Assembly (NCBI RefSeq): GCF_026151205.1
Contig: NC_087073.1
Coordinates: forward strand, 13,349,837-13,413,836
Length of the DNA: 64,000 bases
Source: Bolinopsis microptera
Lineage: Eukaryota; Ctenophora; Tentaculata; Lobata; Bolinopsidae
Reading direction: 5' to 3'
A model generated the notes under the pieces. The model was not told the origin of the DNA. It ran no database searches and saw only the letters and a list, made by a program, of their open reading frames with translations. This document shows, in pieces, positions 1 to 21,701 of the stretch. Both the position numbers and the translations under genes were made by a program. The first letter of the stretch is position 1, and each line of letters begins with the position of its first letter.

Positions 1-1782
1 TCGGACTGCAAAACTTCTTCTAGTTGGTTGTAATCATCACAGTATATCACCCCCTCCTTAGCACGCCTTGGTGGATTACTGCGTCTCTTATCTTCTGCAG
101 CTTGTACTGTTGGACTAACTTCTTCCTCTCGTGTCACTATATCTTTAGTATGTGGAGGTGTTTGTGTTGGTTCCTCACTACTTGGTTCTTCTTTATCCTC
201 ATCAAACAAGCTCAGCAAATAACTGTCATCAAGCATTCCTAGATACTCAAAATCATCTATCTCTTCCTCCTTTTTGTCAGGTTCTGTCTCTGGTAACCAA
301 TAAGAAGGACGGGGAATATTATCAATATTCTCGTATATTTCTCTGTTACTCAGTATGGTGGGTAGTTTCTTTGTTTCTGTTACAGAGCTGCAACTGATAT
401 CAGACTCTGTTGAAGTGGTAACATTTGGTGTGTCACCAGATCTCACATTATCTGATTTGTTGGTTACAATGTCATGATAAGAACTGGTACTTGTATTGGG
501 AGTTACCATAAGTTCAGTACTGTTGTGTGCATTACTACAAGAAGGTGTATTGTCTACAGAGTCAGGTGTTCCTACACTTCCTTTAGTAGGCGGTATGTTA
601 CTTTTGTTAGAACTACTGCCTTTGGTATTGTCGTTATCATCATCTAGCACAGTTATTCTGTCCATATCTTTAAGCACCTCCTTCAGCTTTATGTTATACC
701 TGAGTGATAATATACAATATACTGATATACATACTTAACTAGCAATATATACAAACCCTAACACTGTCACGACAAATACAATTCAAATATTTGTGAAGTA
801 GCCTGTGTCCTAACTAAAGAATTAGAAGTTAGAAAAGTATATTTAGTACAGCAAAATAAAACTTACTCTTCCTGAGTCATGTTATCGTAGTTATCATACA
901 ACTCCAGTGCTCGGTGAAGACAGGTATCTGCCTGGTCCTTGTTTATTTTACCAAACTGAAACTGTTCTTCATCGTCTTCAGACACATCCTTACACTTGTC
1001 TGACATGAGATCTTTGTAGAGATCTGGGGGCAGCTCAATTCTCTCAACCTCACTATCTGAGGAGTCCTCATTCTCCCTGTAAAGCAGAAACCATTAGGCA
1101 CGTTATATAACTACTAAGTACCTAACATAATCAAGAGTTTAATTAAAATTTCTGTGAAACAGGTAAAATTTTATAACGTTACCAAAATCAGTTAATTAGA
1201 TAACTAAGTCTAAATAATTAGATATTAAAACTAACATGTCCTGCAGGAATTTTTCCCAGCCACCAGGATAAGTCTCACAAGTAATCTTATAAAACTCCTC
1301 ATCAGACATAAGAGAGTCTATATTAGCCTCACATATTTCATGTGTATAATCTGGGTTTTCTGCGATCAGTTTACACACATCTACTGGTCCTTCTCTGAGA
1401 TGAGATGTTAGGTTCTTGTTTACCAGCAAGTCTTGTAGAGCTGGTACAGACTCAGGTTCTGAGTGTAGGAACATCTCCAGTTCCTCTACATCTGGAGCTT
1501 CAGCTTCTTCGTTTACAGGCAGGTTAGCTTTCCTGACTTCTACACATTCTACACAATCTAGCTGTTCTACTTTTACATTATTGTTCTGACTTCCTCCTTT
1601 TTTTGGTTTATTTTTGTGAGACTTCTTCTTGTTTTGTTTCTTCTTCTGTTTACACTTTTTGTTAACAACAGGACTGTCCTTGTCACTGTCTGAGTATCTC
1701 TCACAGGGGTTTCTAGGATCAATATTTACAACTTCCTCCAGCTTTATCGACCCATCTTCATACTGCTTCAGCAATACTTCAT
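1..1782 (-). CDS. Unrecognised acidic, disordered protein (3' part, at least three exons)
   Basis: Three exons read on the minus strand: 1236-1782, 867-1076 and <1-699. They join in frame at GACAT|GTTAGT to CAG|GGAGAATG and at GAAGA|GTAAGT to CTCAG|GTATAAC, giving at least 480 residues with no stop before the window edge. The first visible exon starts at an acceptor, so the N-terminus is upstream, and the C-terminus lies outside the window. The product is rich in D, E, S, T and N. It has a Lys-rich basic patch about 30 residues into the first visible exon (QKKKQNKKKSHKNKPKK), then acidic stretches such as SDSEVERIELPPDLYKDL and KKEEEIDDFEYLGMLDD. No catalytic motif or membrane segment is visible. 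The charge pattern suggests a nuclear or scaffolding protein, but I cannot assign a family. Confidence 0.7.
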
Positions 1783-4230
1783 CTGAAATGTGTGATAATG
1801 GTTATTACACAAAAATGAGATTAGATATTACTGTGTCATAAAAAAAAGAAGATTTTTTAAGTTCATAAAACCTTGCAATTGAAGGACCCACTCTTTAAGT
1901 AAAACAAATTTTTAAGTAAAACAAATTTAAATTTTGGTATTTATTAATAACAATCAAAACATATCATATCATAAAAATAAAGCCGCGCGTTGGTTGACTG
2001 CCTCAGTATGGTGAATAATTTAAGCTTGAAGGTGCCCTGCGCATTTACAGAACATTATGCGGCGATCACATGATCACGAGGACCTGTGAGCGCCAAATTT
2101 AATTTAAACTTTCTAGAAATCGTACATCACTACGAGTTACTCATGCTTTTGAATTATAGGAGTGCGGATTGTCATGTATTTCATTCATTCATACTTAATC
2201 GGTTTAAAGCTGTATATTTAGAGCTCACTATTGTTTGAACTATGAAAGCAGAACGTAAATAATGGACAATATACCGACGACAATACCAAGGACCCGAGTG
2301 CCGCATTGACTTTTCCGGATCCGTTTTTACCGAAGGCTTATCCACCAGTTACTCATGCTGCATGTATAGTCTGATAATATTTTGTTTTATCTCTAGCAAG
2401 CATTCTGTAAGTTGGAGTGTCGTATTTATTATAGAAGAGCCAGCCAACCTCCGCATTACAATCTTTTGTATGCCAGGTTCGTTTATAAAATCTAATCATA
2501 TAATAAGATTGATCCAATAGTCTAAGATGAACGGTATATCTTAGCTCATCGTTATTAAAATCCTAATGGATGAATTAATCAAGTAATGTTCCCTTCCAAC
2601 ACAACTAAACAACAAACAAATGCTTGCTCACCAGTGGTGACGCAATCGTAGGGGCATGCAGTTGGTTCAGATAACTCTCACCCCGACGACAGCGTCGAGA
2701 AATTATCAAATGATGCATTTGCGCCATACTGGACACATTTTATATTTAATATTTTGTGGTTTGTAGAAATTAGTGTCATCTAAAGTATAGCTTAACTGGC
2801 GAGCAAGCATCGTCCCACTCGGCGGGGACGAAAATACCGAGTCCAATCACAGAAAGTTAACCAAAAGATAAAAACAAGAGCTCGGATATCAACAAAAATC
2901 ACACGCTCCAGACGACGGGGGAAGAGAGGATAGGAAGTAAGCTGCTGGGCTCAACAAATTTTGATAATTGTAAACAAATTTGTTCTTTTGCCCTATAATA
3001 ATTTGGTATTGAGGTATGACCCTGTACTGTGCGTGATAGTGAAAATGAAAGTGAATGTGAATCTGTAATGCGAACGAAATGAGTTATGGCCAGACGATTC
3101 TTCAATTTCAAAATAATAAAGTCAAAGGACTCTGTTTTAAAATACAAGCTCATTCTTATCGAAGTTTAATTCTGTCCATTCTAATTCTTCGTACCTGGAC
3201 TGTATCTTGAGTAGCTCACTTTTCAGTGTTACTTTAACTAAGTTCGTTGACTTAGTAAAGCTTATCATACTGTCAATTTTTCGACAGTCGTTCCACATTT
3301 TTGTTGATTGATAAATGAAAGAGGAGGATGGGTTCGGGGTGATGAACTGGTCTGAACGTCTTTGTGATGGTGATCTGTGGAGTAAAGATAGGAGTTGAAT
3401 ATTCAATTTTATTTAACACAATAGCTTCCTTGCAGTGACTAAGTGCAACATCTCTTTAAATTCTAGCTTGCTGACATAGATTATGTAAATTTAACCTACA
3501 CTGTGAGTAAGCTGTGGTGTGTTCCTCCCATTCTTGAGTTCGGTAACATTGCAACGGTTCAGTTAGTGTCATGAAACCGAGTTCAACTAGCTTGTCCCTG
3601 TTGTCCCTTATTCTTTTGTATCTTCTTAGACTGTGCTCACACACCCCTCCACAGTACCTGGCACCTTCAAACAACTTCCACAGTGACATCATCTTCTAAA
3701 TATGGTAAAATAAATTTAGCTGAAAGGAACAGTTAGTTCATGATCTAATAACTCAATGCAGTGGAGGCGCCACCTTAGGGTGCACCAAATTGTAGTTTAA
3801 ATGTGGGACATAATTGAGGGGCACCAACATGCAACATTTTGCTACTGGGTATCCTAAGAAAATTTGGTCTAACCCTCAATAAATTAAAATTGTTTTCATT
3901 TTTTTCACATTTCAACGGTCGCGGTCGAGTGAACAAGAAGAAATGCAGGCAATAGCCAATATCCTGTCCAAAACTGTATCACTACCCACATAACTCACTT
4001 TATTCCAGTCGATAAAACACAAATTAAAAATAAAATTAACCCATAATGTTAGGGCTACATCTGAAATTAATTAGTCATATTGAATGAAAGAAGCTGAAAA
4101 AAAGAAATTGCAGCTGAAAAAAAGGAAATTGCAGACATTCGAAAAAGGAAAACAAAACAAGAAGACGAGTTTTGAGGTCTCCTAGATTAGTTTTTATATT
4201 GTGCAAAATTTTACGGACAAAATTTAAATG
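1783..4230. other. Gene-poor stretch upstream of the left-edge gene
   Basis: No convincing gene. Two short minus-strand reading frames occur: 3456-3692 (78 aa, MMSLWKLFEGARYCGG...) and 3137-3406 (89 aa). The second contains SFIYQSTKMWND followed by a Lys/Leu-rich tail, reminiscent of the residues just after the reverse transcriptase in some non-LTR elements. Neither shows clear splice sites linking it to the gene at 1-1782, though one could be a 5' exon of it. Around 2600-2720 there is a CpG-rich patch that could be a promoter or 5' UTR exon. Confidence 0.3.
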
Positions 4231-4508
4231 ATTAATGATCCCAGGGGGACTCCCGACCAACCATTTCGGCGTACTGTTAATTTATATGATCAGGGTGTCC
4301 AGGACACCCTGAACTATTTGAACTATATTCTATCACACTGCGCAGCTGAGATCGTACACATGTGGTGTCCTATTTCACTCATTTTAATAAGTTTACGTCT
4401 TTGTTTGCTGTCGCCTGCATTACACATAACATAAAGGCCCTGTGTGGGCGTGTGCTAATAGTACGTATTGTAGTATGTGCATGGTAAGTAATAGCTTGGA
4501 TGTAATAT

Positions 4509-5033
4509 TTGAAATCCTGCCTTATCACTTATAAGTTTCACATAGCCATGAGTCTACATGTACTGCGTTATGTGCAGTTGTCCGGTAAGAAAATTTCCCT
4601 TGAAAGAAAGCTGCGGTTATACTATGCTCAAGTTTTATCTGTATTGATTTATAACTCAAATAGTTGGAGTATACTTAGGATAAGATGGCTCGATCGGGTT
4701 AGAAACACTGAAGTGCTGGAGCGTGCAAAGATAAATCCAGTAGAGACGTACATAGGAGCAAACCGCCTGCGTTGGTTTGGCCATGTCACCAGAATGCCAG
4801 ACACTAGGCTTCCTAAGTACCTGCTTAACTGGACCCCTGCCCATTGGAGAAGATCTAGGGGCCGTCCAAGAAAGAACTGGAGGAAATGTTTGCTGGAAGA
4901 TGCTGCAGCGTTTACAGGAAACACTGACATAGACCTAGAAGGAGCGAGCGAGATGGCTAGTGACCGCAAACTTTGGAGGGAGATGATACGTCACAAACGG
5001 GAGTTCATTTTTGCAGGCAACTCGAATGATTGA
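4509..5033 (+). mobile_element. LINE fragment, C-terminal end of reverse-transcriptase ORF (copy A)
   Basis: A 174-residue open frame carries the usual tail of non-LTR retrotransposon ORF2: the stretch following the RT (RKLRLYYAQVLSVLIYNS), then NRLRWFGHVTRMPDTRLPK, then RRSRGRPRKNW. The usual segment between the SNSW motif and the LRIRW motif is missing, so the copy carries an internal deletion. There is no RT catalytic core or endonuclease in range, so it is a dead 3' remnant that is 5'-truncated, as is common for LINEs. Confidence 0.8.
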
Positions 5034-5079
5034 GGAGACCTAATCAAGTACAAGTGAGTATAGTTGGAGTCCTAAGAAA

Positions 5080-5460
5080 GCAACAATGGAGAAAATGGAC
5101 ACACTTCATCGTAGACACCTCAGGTCCATTTTAAACATCAAATGGTCTAAAGGTATGATAAGCAACAAAGCATTGTATGAAAGGTGCAAAGTTGAAAAGT
5201 TATCCAAGCGTATCGAACACCAGCGGTGGAAGATATTTGGACACATTCTCAGGAGTATTATAAATGGAGAACACCCCATCCCAAACGGCTCTCTCTTTTG
5301 CTATTGAATCAGATAATTTATTCATTGTAAGATTGGGGAGACCTAGAATGAACTTGTTATCTGTTTTAAGAAGTGATTTAACTAGTAGAAATTTGCAAAT
5401 GGACAACTTGCATGAATTGCAGAACAAAATTGGAGATATAGCTGCGTGCAACAGATGTTA
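5080..5460 (+). mobile_element. LINE fragment, C-terminal end of reverse-transcriptase ORF (copy B)
   Basis: A second non-LTR fragment lies directly downstream of copy A in the same orientation. Frame one (5086-5307) has TLHRRHLRSILNIKW and RWKIFGHILR, the same ORF2 tail as copy A but of a clearly different sequence lineage. Its continuation (GRPRMNLLSVLRSDL, ending before the stop near 5460) is in another frame (5264-5461), so one frameshift lies in the overlap around 5265-5305. Two different LINE tails abutting suggests successive insertions or a chimera. Confidence 0.7.
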
Positions 5461-5743
5461 GGAAAATCTGTTTCAAGGGTACAGTTTACCGCATTGAGGT
5501 ATTTTTAAGAATCATTTTTGTCAGTAAGATCCTGTTTTATAATAATAAAATGTATTAATATATCGCAACAACTTTTCAATTACAGTTTTGCTTCGAAATT
5601 TGTAGGTTTATAACCTACCAGGACGCGCGCCGAGTTAGGAAAGAAAAATTTAGGAAAGAAAAATTTTTATTTGCCACAAAACAATCAATACATAATGTAA
5701 TATTCATAAATAAATTCAAATTTCAATTTCAAACACATATACA

Positions 5744-5848
5744 TTGTAGCGCGATGCACTACTGGGTCGCGCGCGCGCATCCAATAATGCTTCTCGCAAC
5801 CACGTATGCAGATCGGCGAGATGCGAAGGATTGACATCGTGAATCAAA
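5744..5848 (+). repeat. Module A repeat, copy 1
   Basis: Begins TTGTAGCGCGATGC and ends near TTGACATCGTGAATCAA. Compared with copies 2, 4 and 5 it lacks the internal second GATGCxxTACTGTG motif, so it is shortened. It is the left arm of an inverted pair with copy 2. Confidence 0.75.
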
Positions 5849-5947
5849 CATATACAGTACGCCGCGCACACAGCCACAATTTAAAATTGTTCAGAAATTC
5901 GTAGGTCAGCTGTAGGCGCCGCGCACATGATCTATTTAATTGTTATC

Positions 5948-6069
5948 TTAATTGACGATGTCAATTCATGGCAGCTCGGCGCGGCACAGTAGCGCATCTC
6001 GCCGATCTAGCCAGCTGTGAGAAGCCTTATTGAGTGCGCGGCGCGGCACAGTAACGCATCGCGCTACAA
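5948..6069 (-). repeat. Module A repeat, copy 2 (inverted)
   Basis: Read on the minus strand it starts TTTGTAGCGCGATGCG and ends GAATTGACATCGTCAATTAA. It contains two internal direct copies of a GATGCxxTACTGTGCCGCGCC motif about 65 bp apart. The terminal TTGAC-ATC-GTCAA is a short palindrome. Confidence 0.8.
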
Positions 6070-6272
6070 ATTGTTATTTTACAATTACATGTCACATTTC
6101 TTAATTTCTAGAGCCAAAATTTCAGAAGTAAAATAATTTTAAAGATATTTCTGTCGTTCACGCAGTACAGGCCGTGAACACTGCGACCTAATTAATATAA
6201 TAATGGAGAGATTCCAAAGTTGTCGACGGTCCTAATACATGGAACAAATATTTTACGAGTATCACCCGTTAA

Positions 6273-6999
6273 TTCGAAATCGCATAAATTAAATATAGTC
6301 AAATATATGTTGACCATTGTTAATGGTCTGGCCCAGCGCGCGCTACTTTGTAGCACTTGCCGTTGGGCCATTTCGAGAAGAAAGCGGCGCGTGCTACTTC
6401 GAAGAAATTTAGACGAGTAACATCAAGCATCCGTCAAGTATATATGTTGCTTGTTAATCATTAATATGATCGACTTGTTAATTTACTGGGCCGCGCTCAG
6501 CGGCTTTTACTAATTCGCTCGCCCAAAAATTTCACGTGACTTTGGTTTTTATGGTTTTGCAGCCGTACAAAACGGTTTTACATAAACCCTAATCCCAACC
6601 TTCACATAGCCATGTGTATACGCGTACTGCGTGACGCGCTTGTTTCAGGGAGGGCTCTGGTTAGAGCAAATCCCAACCCTAACCGTAACCATAACCCGAA
6701 GCTATCCATAACCCTTACCACAACCCTAATCCTAACCCGAGCCCTAAACAATCGAACTCATGTTTTACTAGCCTGTCGCGTGACGAAAACGGTTTTTTGC
6801 CCATAACTCTCTATAGGGAAGCATTTTTACCCTACGTCATGGGGGTGATTCGGAATCAGCGTTCAAAAATACACCGATTCAGATCAATTTCATACCCAAA
6901 GGGCCTTTATACAAGAATTTTCTTAAAATTTGGGCGTGCGATTCAGTAGGAGCGGCGCTCAGCCTGTTATTCCGCCTAATCTCTTGCTTTATCTTGTAC
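6273..6999. repeat. Degenerate telomere-like tract and flanking non-coding sequence
   Basis: No gene seen. At 6582-6750 many CCCTAA/CCCTAAC-like hexamers and heptamers occur, mixed with CCATAACC and CCGTAACC variants: a decayed interstitial telomere-like array or a similar simple repeat. Its middle (from 6600, TTCACATAGCCATG) resembles 4537-4575 with mainly CpG-to-TpG/CpA differences. At about 6327-6368 a GGCCCA...TGGGCC fold with an inner GCTAC/GTAGC stem is visible. Confidence 0.55.
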
Positions 7000-7117
7000 T
7001 TGTAGCGCGATGCGTTACTGTGCCGCGCCGCGCACTCAATGAGTTTTATCACAGTGAGATCGGCAAAATGCGCTACTGTGCCTCGCTGAGCTGCGATGAA
7101 TTGACATCGTCAATTAA
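7000..7117 (+). repeat. Module A repeat, copy 3
   Basis: Starts TTGTAGCGCGATGCGTTACT and ends GAATTGACATCGTCAATTAA; it keeps both internal GATGC/AATGC...TACTGTGCC motifs. It stands alone, without a module B neighbour. Confidence 0.8.
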
Positions 7118-8310
7118 TGAACATGATAGCCTGAGGTCCCCAGGTAAATATTGTTATACAATGGTTTATTTAATATTCGTTTGCATCACAAATATAAATA
7201 ATAACTAAGTCATTTAATATGCATTTTGTGTTTGTTTCTTCCGTTTTTCTTCCCTTGCGTTGCAAGCCCTGTCTCTTGTAAAAACAACCACTTTTGTAGA
7301 TACACACAGTCTCTACGTCTTTATCCTCTGGTCCCTAGGGTCAACTGACTCCGGGCCAAAGGAAAATTACCGATTGCCAAGGTTTGATGCCTAGGCAGTC
7401 GAGACCTCTTATTGAGACCCGATATAATAAGTAGGTAGTGCGCCATCGACAGTGAGCCGCGCGTGCCGACTGTAGGATGGTTTTTTAGCGCTAATTTCGG
7501 CCAGCACAATTTTCTTCACACAAATAGATATTAAGTATCCTTCCCGACGTCCGATTGCAACAAAAATTGGTAAGCATACTCATAGACTTACAAGGAAGGT
7601 GTCCGAAAAGTTTAAAGCATATCCAACCATCAAACAAGATGTTACAGCTAAAAGCAGCGTATTTTGCTCCATTTTGATCACTATATCAACTCCGATATCC
7701 ACCAAATTTTTCGGACAGTTGTGAAAGCCCTATTGGAAGGTCGTCGCCAATTTTCAGAACGATCTCATTTAAGGAACTGAAGATATATCCAAATAATACG
7801 ACAAAAATCAACGAATTTGGTCAAATTACGCGACTTTTACAGCTAATTTTGCTCCAAAAGCCGCGCACCATCAAATATGGCACCTAGGCGAAACTCACTG
7901 ATCTTTCCAAAAAGGTATGACAAATTTGGTATTGTGACAATTCTCACAGTCTCTAGAAAACAATGGTACAAAAAATTTTAAAATCCGAGCATGTTTATTT
8001 TTATGGTGCACCCCCTATAATAAGAAAGCCGCGAAAAATGATCGCTTGCGATATTTGCATTTGAAACTCACGAAGAGGGCAATTAGATGAAACTTATATA
8101 TTAACAGTAAGTGTCGTATTTGAATTTCTTTGATTATTGAAGATACGTTCTTGGTTTTTAGTTTTGCTTTCAAATTTGTAATTTGTAATTGTTTTATAAA
8201 TTTTCGGCAAACGCGAGCGCGCAAATATATATGCTCACTATGAGCAGGGCGCGTATATTATATATTTAGCGTTGGATAGAATTTTGTTCATCTGGTTGAC
8301 CTCCTTATTA
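7118..8310. other. Intergenic sequence with no recognised gene
   Basis: Only short, non-homologous frames are present. Nothing coding, and no tRNA or rRNA signature, was recognised. Confidence 0.4.
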
Positions 8311-8328
8311 TGTCTTTCGCCATCATAT

Positions 8329-8382
8329 CACGTGTCATCATATCACGTGTCTCGTTCATTTGCGTTGGAGTCCGTGACGTCA
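8329..8382 (+). promoter_or_regulatory. Paired E-boxes and a palindromic CRE upstream of UCP
   Basis: Two CACGTG E-boxes (8329-8334 and 8344-8349) lie in a tandem 15-bp repeat (CATCATATCACGTGT). A perfect cAMP-response-element palindrome, TGACGTCA, follows at 8375-8382, about 260 bp before the UCP start codon. The match to consensus is seen in the sequence; use as a promoter is inferred from position only. Confidence 0.4.
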
Positions 8383-8643
8383 TGAAAAGGACGTGATGCG
8401 GGTATGGAACAGGTTATCTTCAGTACTTGATAATCGTTTTTGTACTCGGTCTACTATCTAGTTACTGTTAATCGTGTGGCACAACTGTGCAAAAGGATTG
8501 AACTCGTTTCCAACATGTCTCCTATGCACTCCAACCTTTCAGAATTTTAGACTTTTGATACCCCACCAACAAAACAGCCGTCCTTTTAAAAAAGTTGCAT
8601 TTTTCCTTAAGTCTTCGGTCTTTGTCTTGAGTTTTCCATCGAC

Positions 8644-18679
<10,036 letters not shown>

Positions 18680-19917
18680 CATACAATACATTCCTTCTAG
18701 CACACTTTTTTGTTAATGACAGAGTATCTTCGATATCAGGGATTACTTTACAATTTTTTGACGGACAGCTTATTACTTGAGATACAGACATGCAAGTCAG
18801 TAACTCACGCATATAAAGAGTAGTAAATTTATCAGTTATGTTTATACAGAATTTAAAAAATTTTTAATTTTGATTGAAGGACATGGTAGTGAGACGGATT
18901 AGGACCAAGTACAAACGTTGACTGCGCCATTGTGCCCCTGGGGTGCAATGTCTTGGTGGTAATACATCAGGAGCGTAGAGTTAGATTTATTATTTTTGTC
19001 GATTAGTTTGATTGATTAATTAACTTAATTACGTTTAAATGGTAATTTGTAGCGATAAAGATTAATGATATTATAGTGGGATTAATAATAATATGATACA
19101 ACAGAATGTTTGGAAGAAGATTGGAATTAAGACATCAGTATGATTAATACTAATAAGAGAGTTTATATTTATCCTGTAAGTTAATTTAATGCTTTATGTC
19201 TGAATACAACAGCATCACCTGATGCAATGTACATTGTACAATACATTTAAAGATATTTCCAGTCGAGTGCATGTTTCTAAACTATTCCAGATCTGATTTT
19301 TAACTGTTTTTTGGAAGCAGTCCAATAAGTGTTAGCACTTAGAATTCTCCCATATTTTCTGGTAGTTATTTTTTAGTGTATTCACACATTCAGTGGTGAA
19401 GTTAAGAGCTTTATACGGAGCGCAAGCGGAAGTTGTACTTCCAGTTAATGTATTATCAAGTTTTAATTGTTTTGAAAATTTAACTTAGTTTTAAGAATTG
19501 TTTCATTTATCATGGTTGACTCTTGACGCAGAAATAAAGATCGCACATTTTGAAGAAACCGAAATAAAAGCTAATTATGTACATCATTTGGCGAAATTCC
19601 CTATATTCTTCTATATCTACAGCTTTTTGACAACAAATAAGAAATCCCTAAAACAATCCTAACTCTAGTTAGCTAAGTTAAATATCTGAATAATTAACTA
19701 AAAATACAATAAAACAGCATTTAAACATAAATAAAATAACACTCTTTAATTATTACTTACTGGTTGAATTACCAAAAATTGAAATAAATATACAATTTTA
19801 AAGAATTTACCACCAGCCGGTTCTCTTTTATCAAAATTGACAACATAATTTTTACAAAAAATAATTCACGACCAAAAACACTCAATAACAGTCCCTATCG
19901 AGTCCCAGTTATAGTAC
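18680..19917. other. Convergent intergenic region between UCP and the ankyrin gene
   Basis: AT-rich 3' flanks of two convergent genes. No open frame with recognisable similarity and no repeat of note. Confidence 0.5.
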
Positions 19918-21701
19918 TTATTTTCCCCATTCGATAGCAAAGACAGGTTGTTCCAGCATGGGCGGATTGTCCATTCCCAGAACATCACCATTAGCATGGT
20001 GGTGTTCTCTCAGAGGACTGATATACGCTTCAAAATCCTTCTTTATCTGCGCTTCCGACTCTTGTATATCAGGCTGTAAAACAGAGATGAGATCAGCTGT
20101 TAGTTTATAATAGTACGTGATTCAAGTGGTGTGATTATCTAGTGGTTGTAGAACAATGAAGAAGGTTTGACGTATACACAGGGAGTAACACTTGTATACA
20201 ACATCCTTTAAGTGCAACAACAAAAGATACGGTTGTTTATTGTTGAGGCTGTTTCGTGAGGGGCGTTTCCATGACAATGACGATTTAGTGTAAATTGTAC
20301 GTGACAAAATAATTTGTAAAATTTACCTCGTTTTGGGGCTGTTTGACAGGTTTTCTTGAGCAGCCCTTACCTGAAAACAAGATCAGGTAAATTGATTATC
20401 AAACCCTATACTTGCATTATAAACATTTAAATCGTTGTCACAGTTTGTTAATGGACTGATCATGTAGTCTTGTGAGGTTGGTGCATAATTTAATAATATC
20501 TGCACTTACGTAGGTAAATGATCACGCGACTCACAACTCACACCTGGTATGCGAAGTGCCAAATCAGCTCACTGTCATGCTCACATGATGCCGACTGGCT
20601 TAGACCGCGCGCGCGGTGAGTTAAGAATATGAAGACATTATTTCCGCGACGCGCGTGACCGGTGGACCACATGGGTTTAATTCGGTACCCTGTTTTAGTC
20701 TCATAGCGTTATGTTTATATGTACACGTTAATAATATGTGTGTGTATTGTAAGTGAATTTTACTCATAAAAGAATGAGGATTGCATAATCAGAAAGAAGG
20801 TGGTAAACTTTGAGATACAAAATCACGAAAGTGACAAAGTAGATATCAAATAAAAGATTTTGTAAGAACTCACTCGCAAACAATGGCCAGATAGCATCAT
20901 CTGATGAAGCATAGTAAACTGGAGTATTTCCATATTTGTCCTCAACCTCCATCTCGCTCCCAGCCTCCAGTAAGAGATGAGCTATCTTACCGTGGCCTTG
21001 GAATGCTGCTGCGTGAAGAGGGGTCATTCTGCTCCCAATGTTGGCTAGGTTAACGTCAGCACTGTAACACTAACAGTTGAGTGTGAGAATCAAGATAATA
21101 AGAACCAGAGACAAGATAACATCAAGTATTAATAGACGAGGAAAATATGAGAGGGGTTCCATCTATCTATAATTAAAAGAGACCTGTAAGTTTAATGAAA
21201 GTGAAACCTACCCGAAGTTAAGAAGCGCTTTTACGATGTCAGACTTGCCCCAGAAGGCAGCCAGACAGATAGGAGTGAAACCGTCCTCGCTGTACTGATT
21301 GGGGTTCTCGCCACTTTCTAGCATACTCAATGCACTCTGAGGGAGAAAAAATTTGTTGAAATCATCCAGATATAATTAAATAACGAACAGGAAAAAGGGG
21401 AATGCAACCAATTTAACCAACTATTTTACTTGCCGTTTTTAGTGGCAGCATCTAAGACCAAATTAAAATAAAAGCATCTGTTTATGATGAAGTAGTTTCT
21501 AAGATTTATTCTATCTATGATTACCTCATATAGGCCACCAGCTGTTGTTTTTAGTCTTTGCATCCTCCCTATAAAGATAAATCTAATATAGAGACTATGT
21601 TCATTAATTATAATTTATACGATTATTTTATTTATAATTACCTCATATAAGCCCTCTGCACATGCAGTACCCAGCTCAACGTGATCCAATATAGATTGCA
21701 T
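19918..21701 (-). CDS. Small ankyrin-repeat protein
   Basis: Five exons: 21642-21701, 21212-21336, 20874-21061, 20327-20370 and 19918-20073, giving 190 residues in one frame. At least two full ankyrin repeats are visible, with the classical TPICLAAFWGKSDIVKALLN and TPLHAAAFQGHGKIAHLLL helices, followed by a third, partial one (GNTPVYYAS). A C-terminal extension of about 65 residues has no known motif and ends PVFAIEWGK. The start ATG at 21701 follows an in-frame stop, so this first exon can be initiating. The protein is likely a cytosolic binding adaptor; the family beyond ankyrin is not recognised. Its 5' end lies 392 bp from the YAE1 stop on the same strand. An alternative first exon is listed separately. 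Confidence 0.85.
21525..21563 (-). CDS. Possible alternative first exon of the ankyrin gene
   Basis: The 39-bp stretch begins with ATG, encodes MQRLKTTAGGLYE and stops at a phase-0 donor (GAG|GTAATC), exactly like the main first exon, which starts MQS and ends in GLYE at GAG|GTAATT. The downstream halves of the two exons are similar in DNA. It could be a duplicated exon giving a different N-terminus, or a relic. Confidence 0.45.

Larger units (their letters stand above)
5601..6272 (+). repeat. Composite repeat: 70-bp module B split around an inverted pair of module A
   Basis: The left half of module B (5601-5636, starting TGTAGGTTTATAACCTACC, a 7-bp hairpin) and its right half (6240-6272, ending GAGTATCACCCGTTAA) are contiguous at 46142-46210 but here are separated by about 600 bp. 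The insert contains two copies of the GC-rich 130-bp module A in inverted orientation (5744-5848 and 5948-6069). The interruption reads most simply as insertion of module A material into a B copy. No coding capacity is seen. Confidence 0.7.

Noticed and set aside
3137-3692. Two adjacent minus-strand frames that could be a small gene
   Set aside because: No donor and acceptor pair joins them in frame and neither matches a family; one looks faintly like a LINE tail. Kept only as a note.
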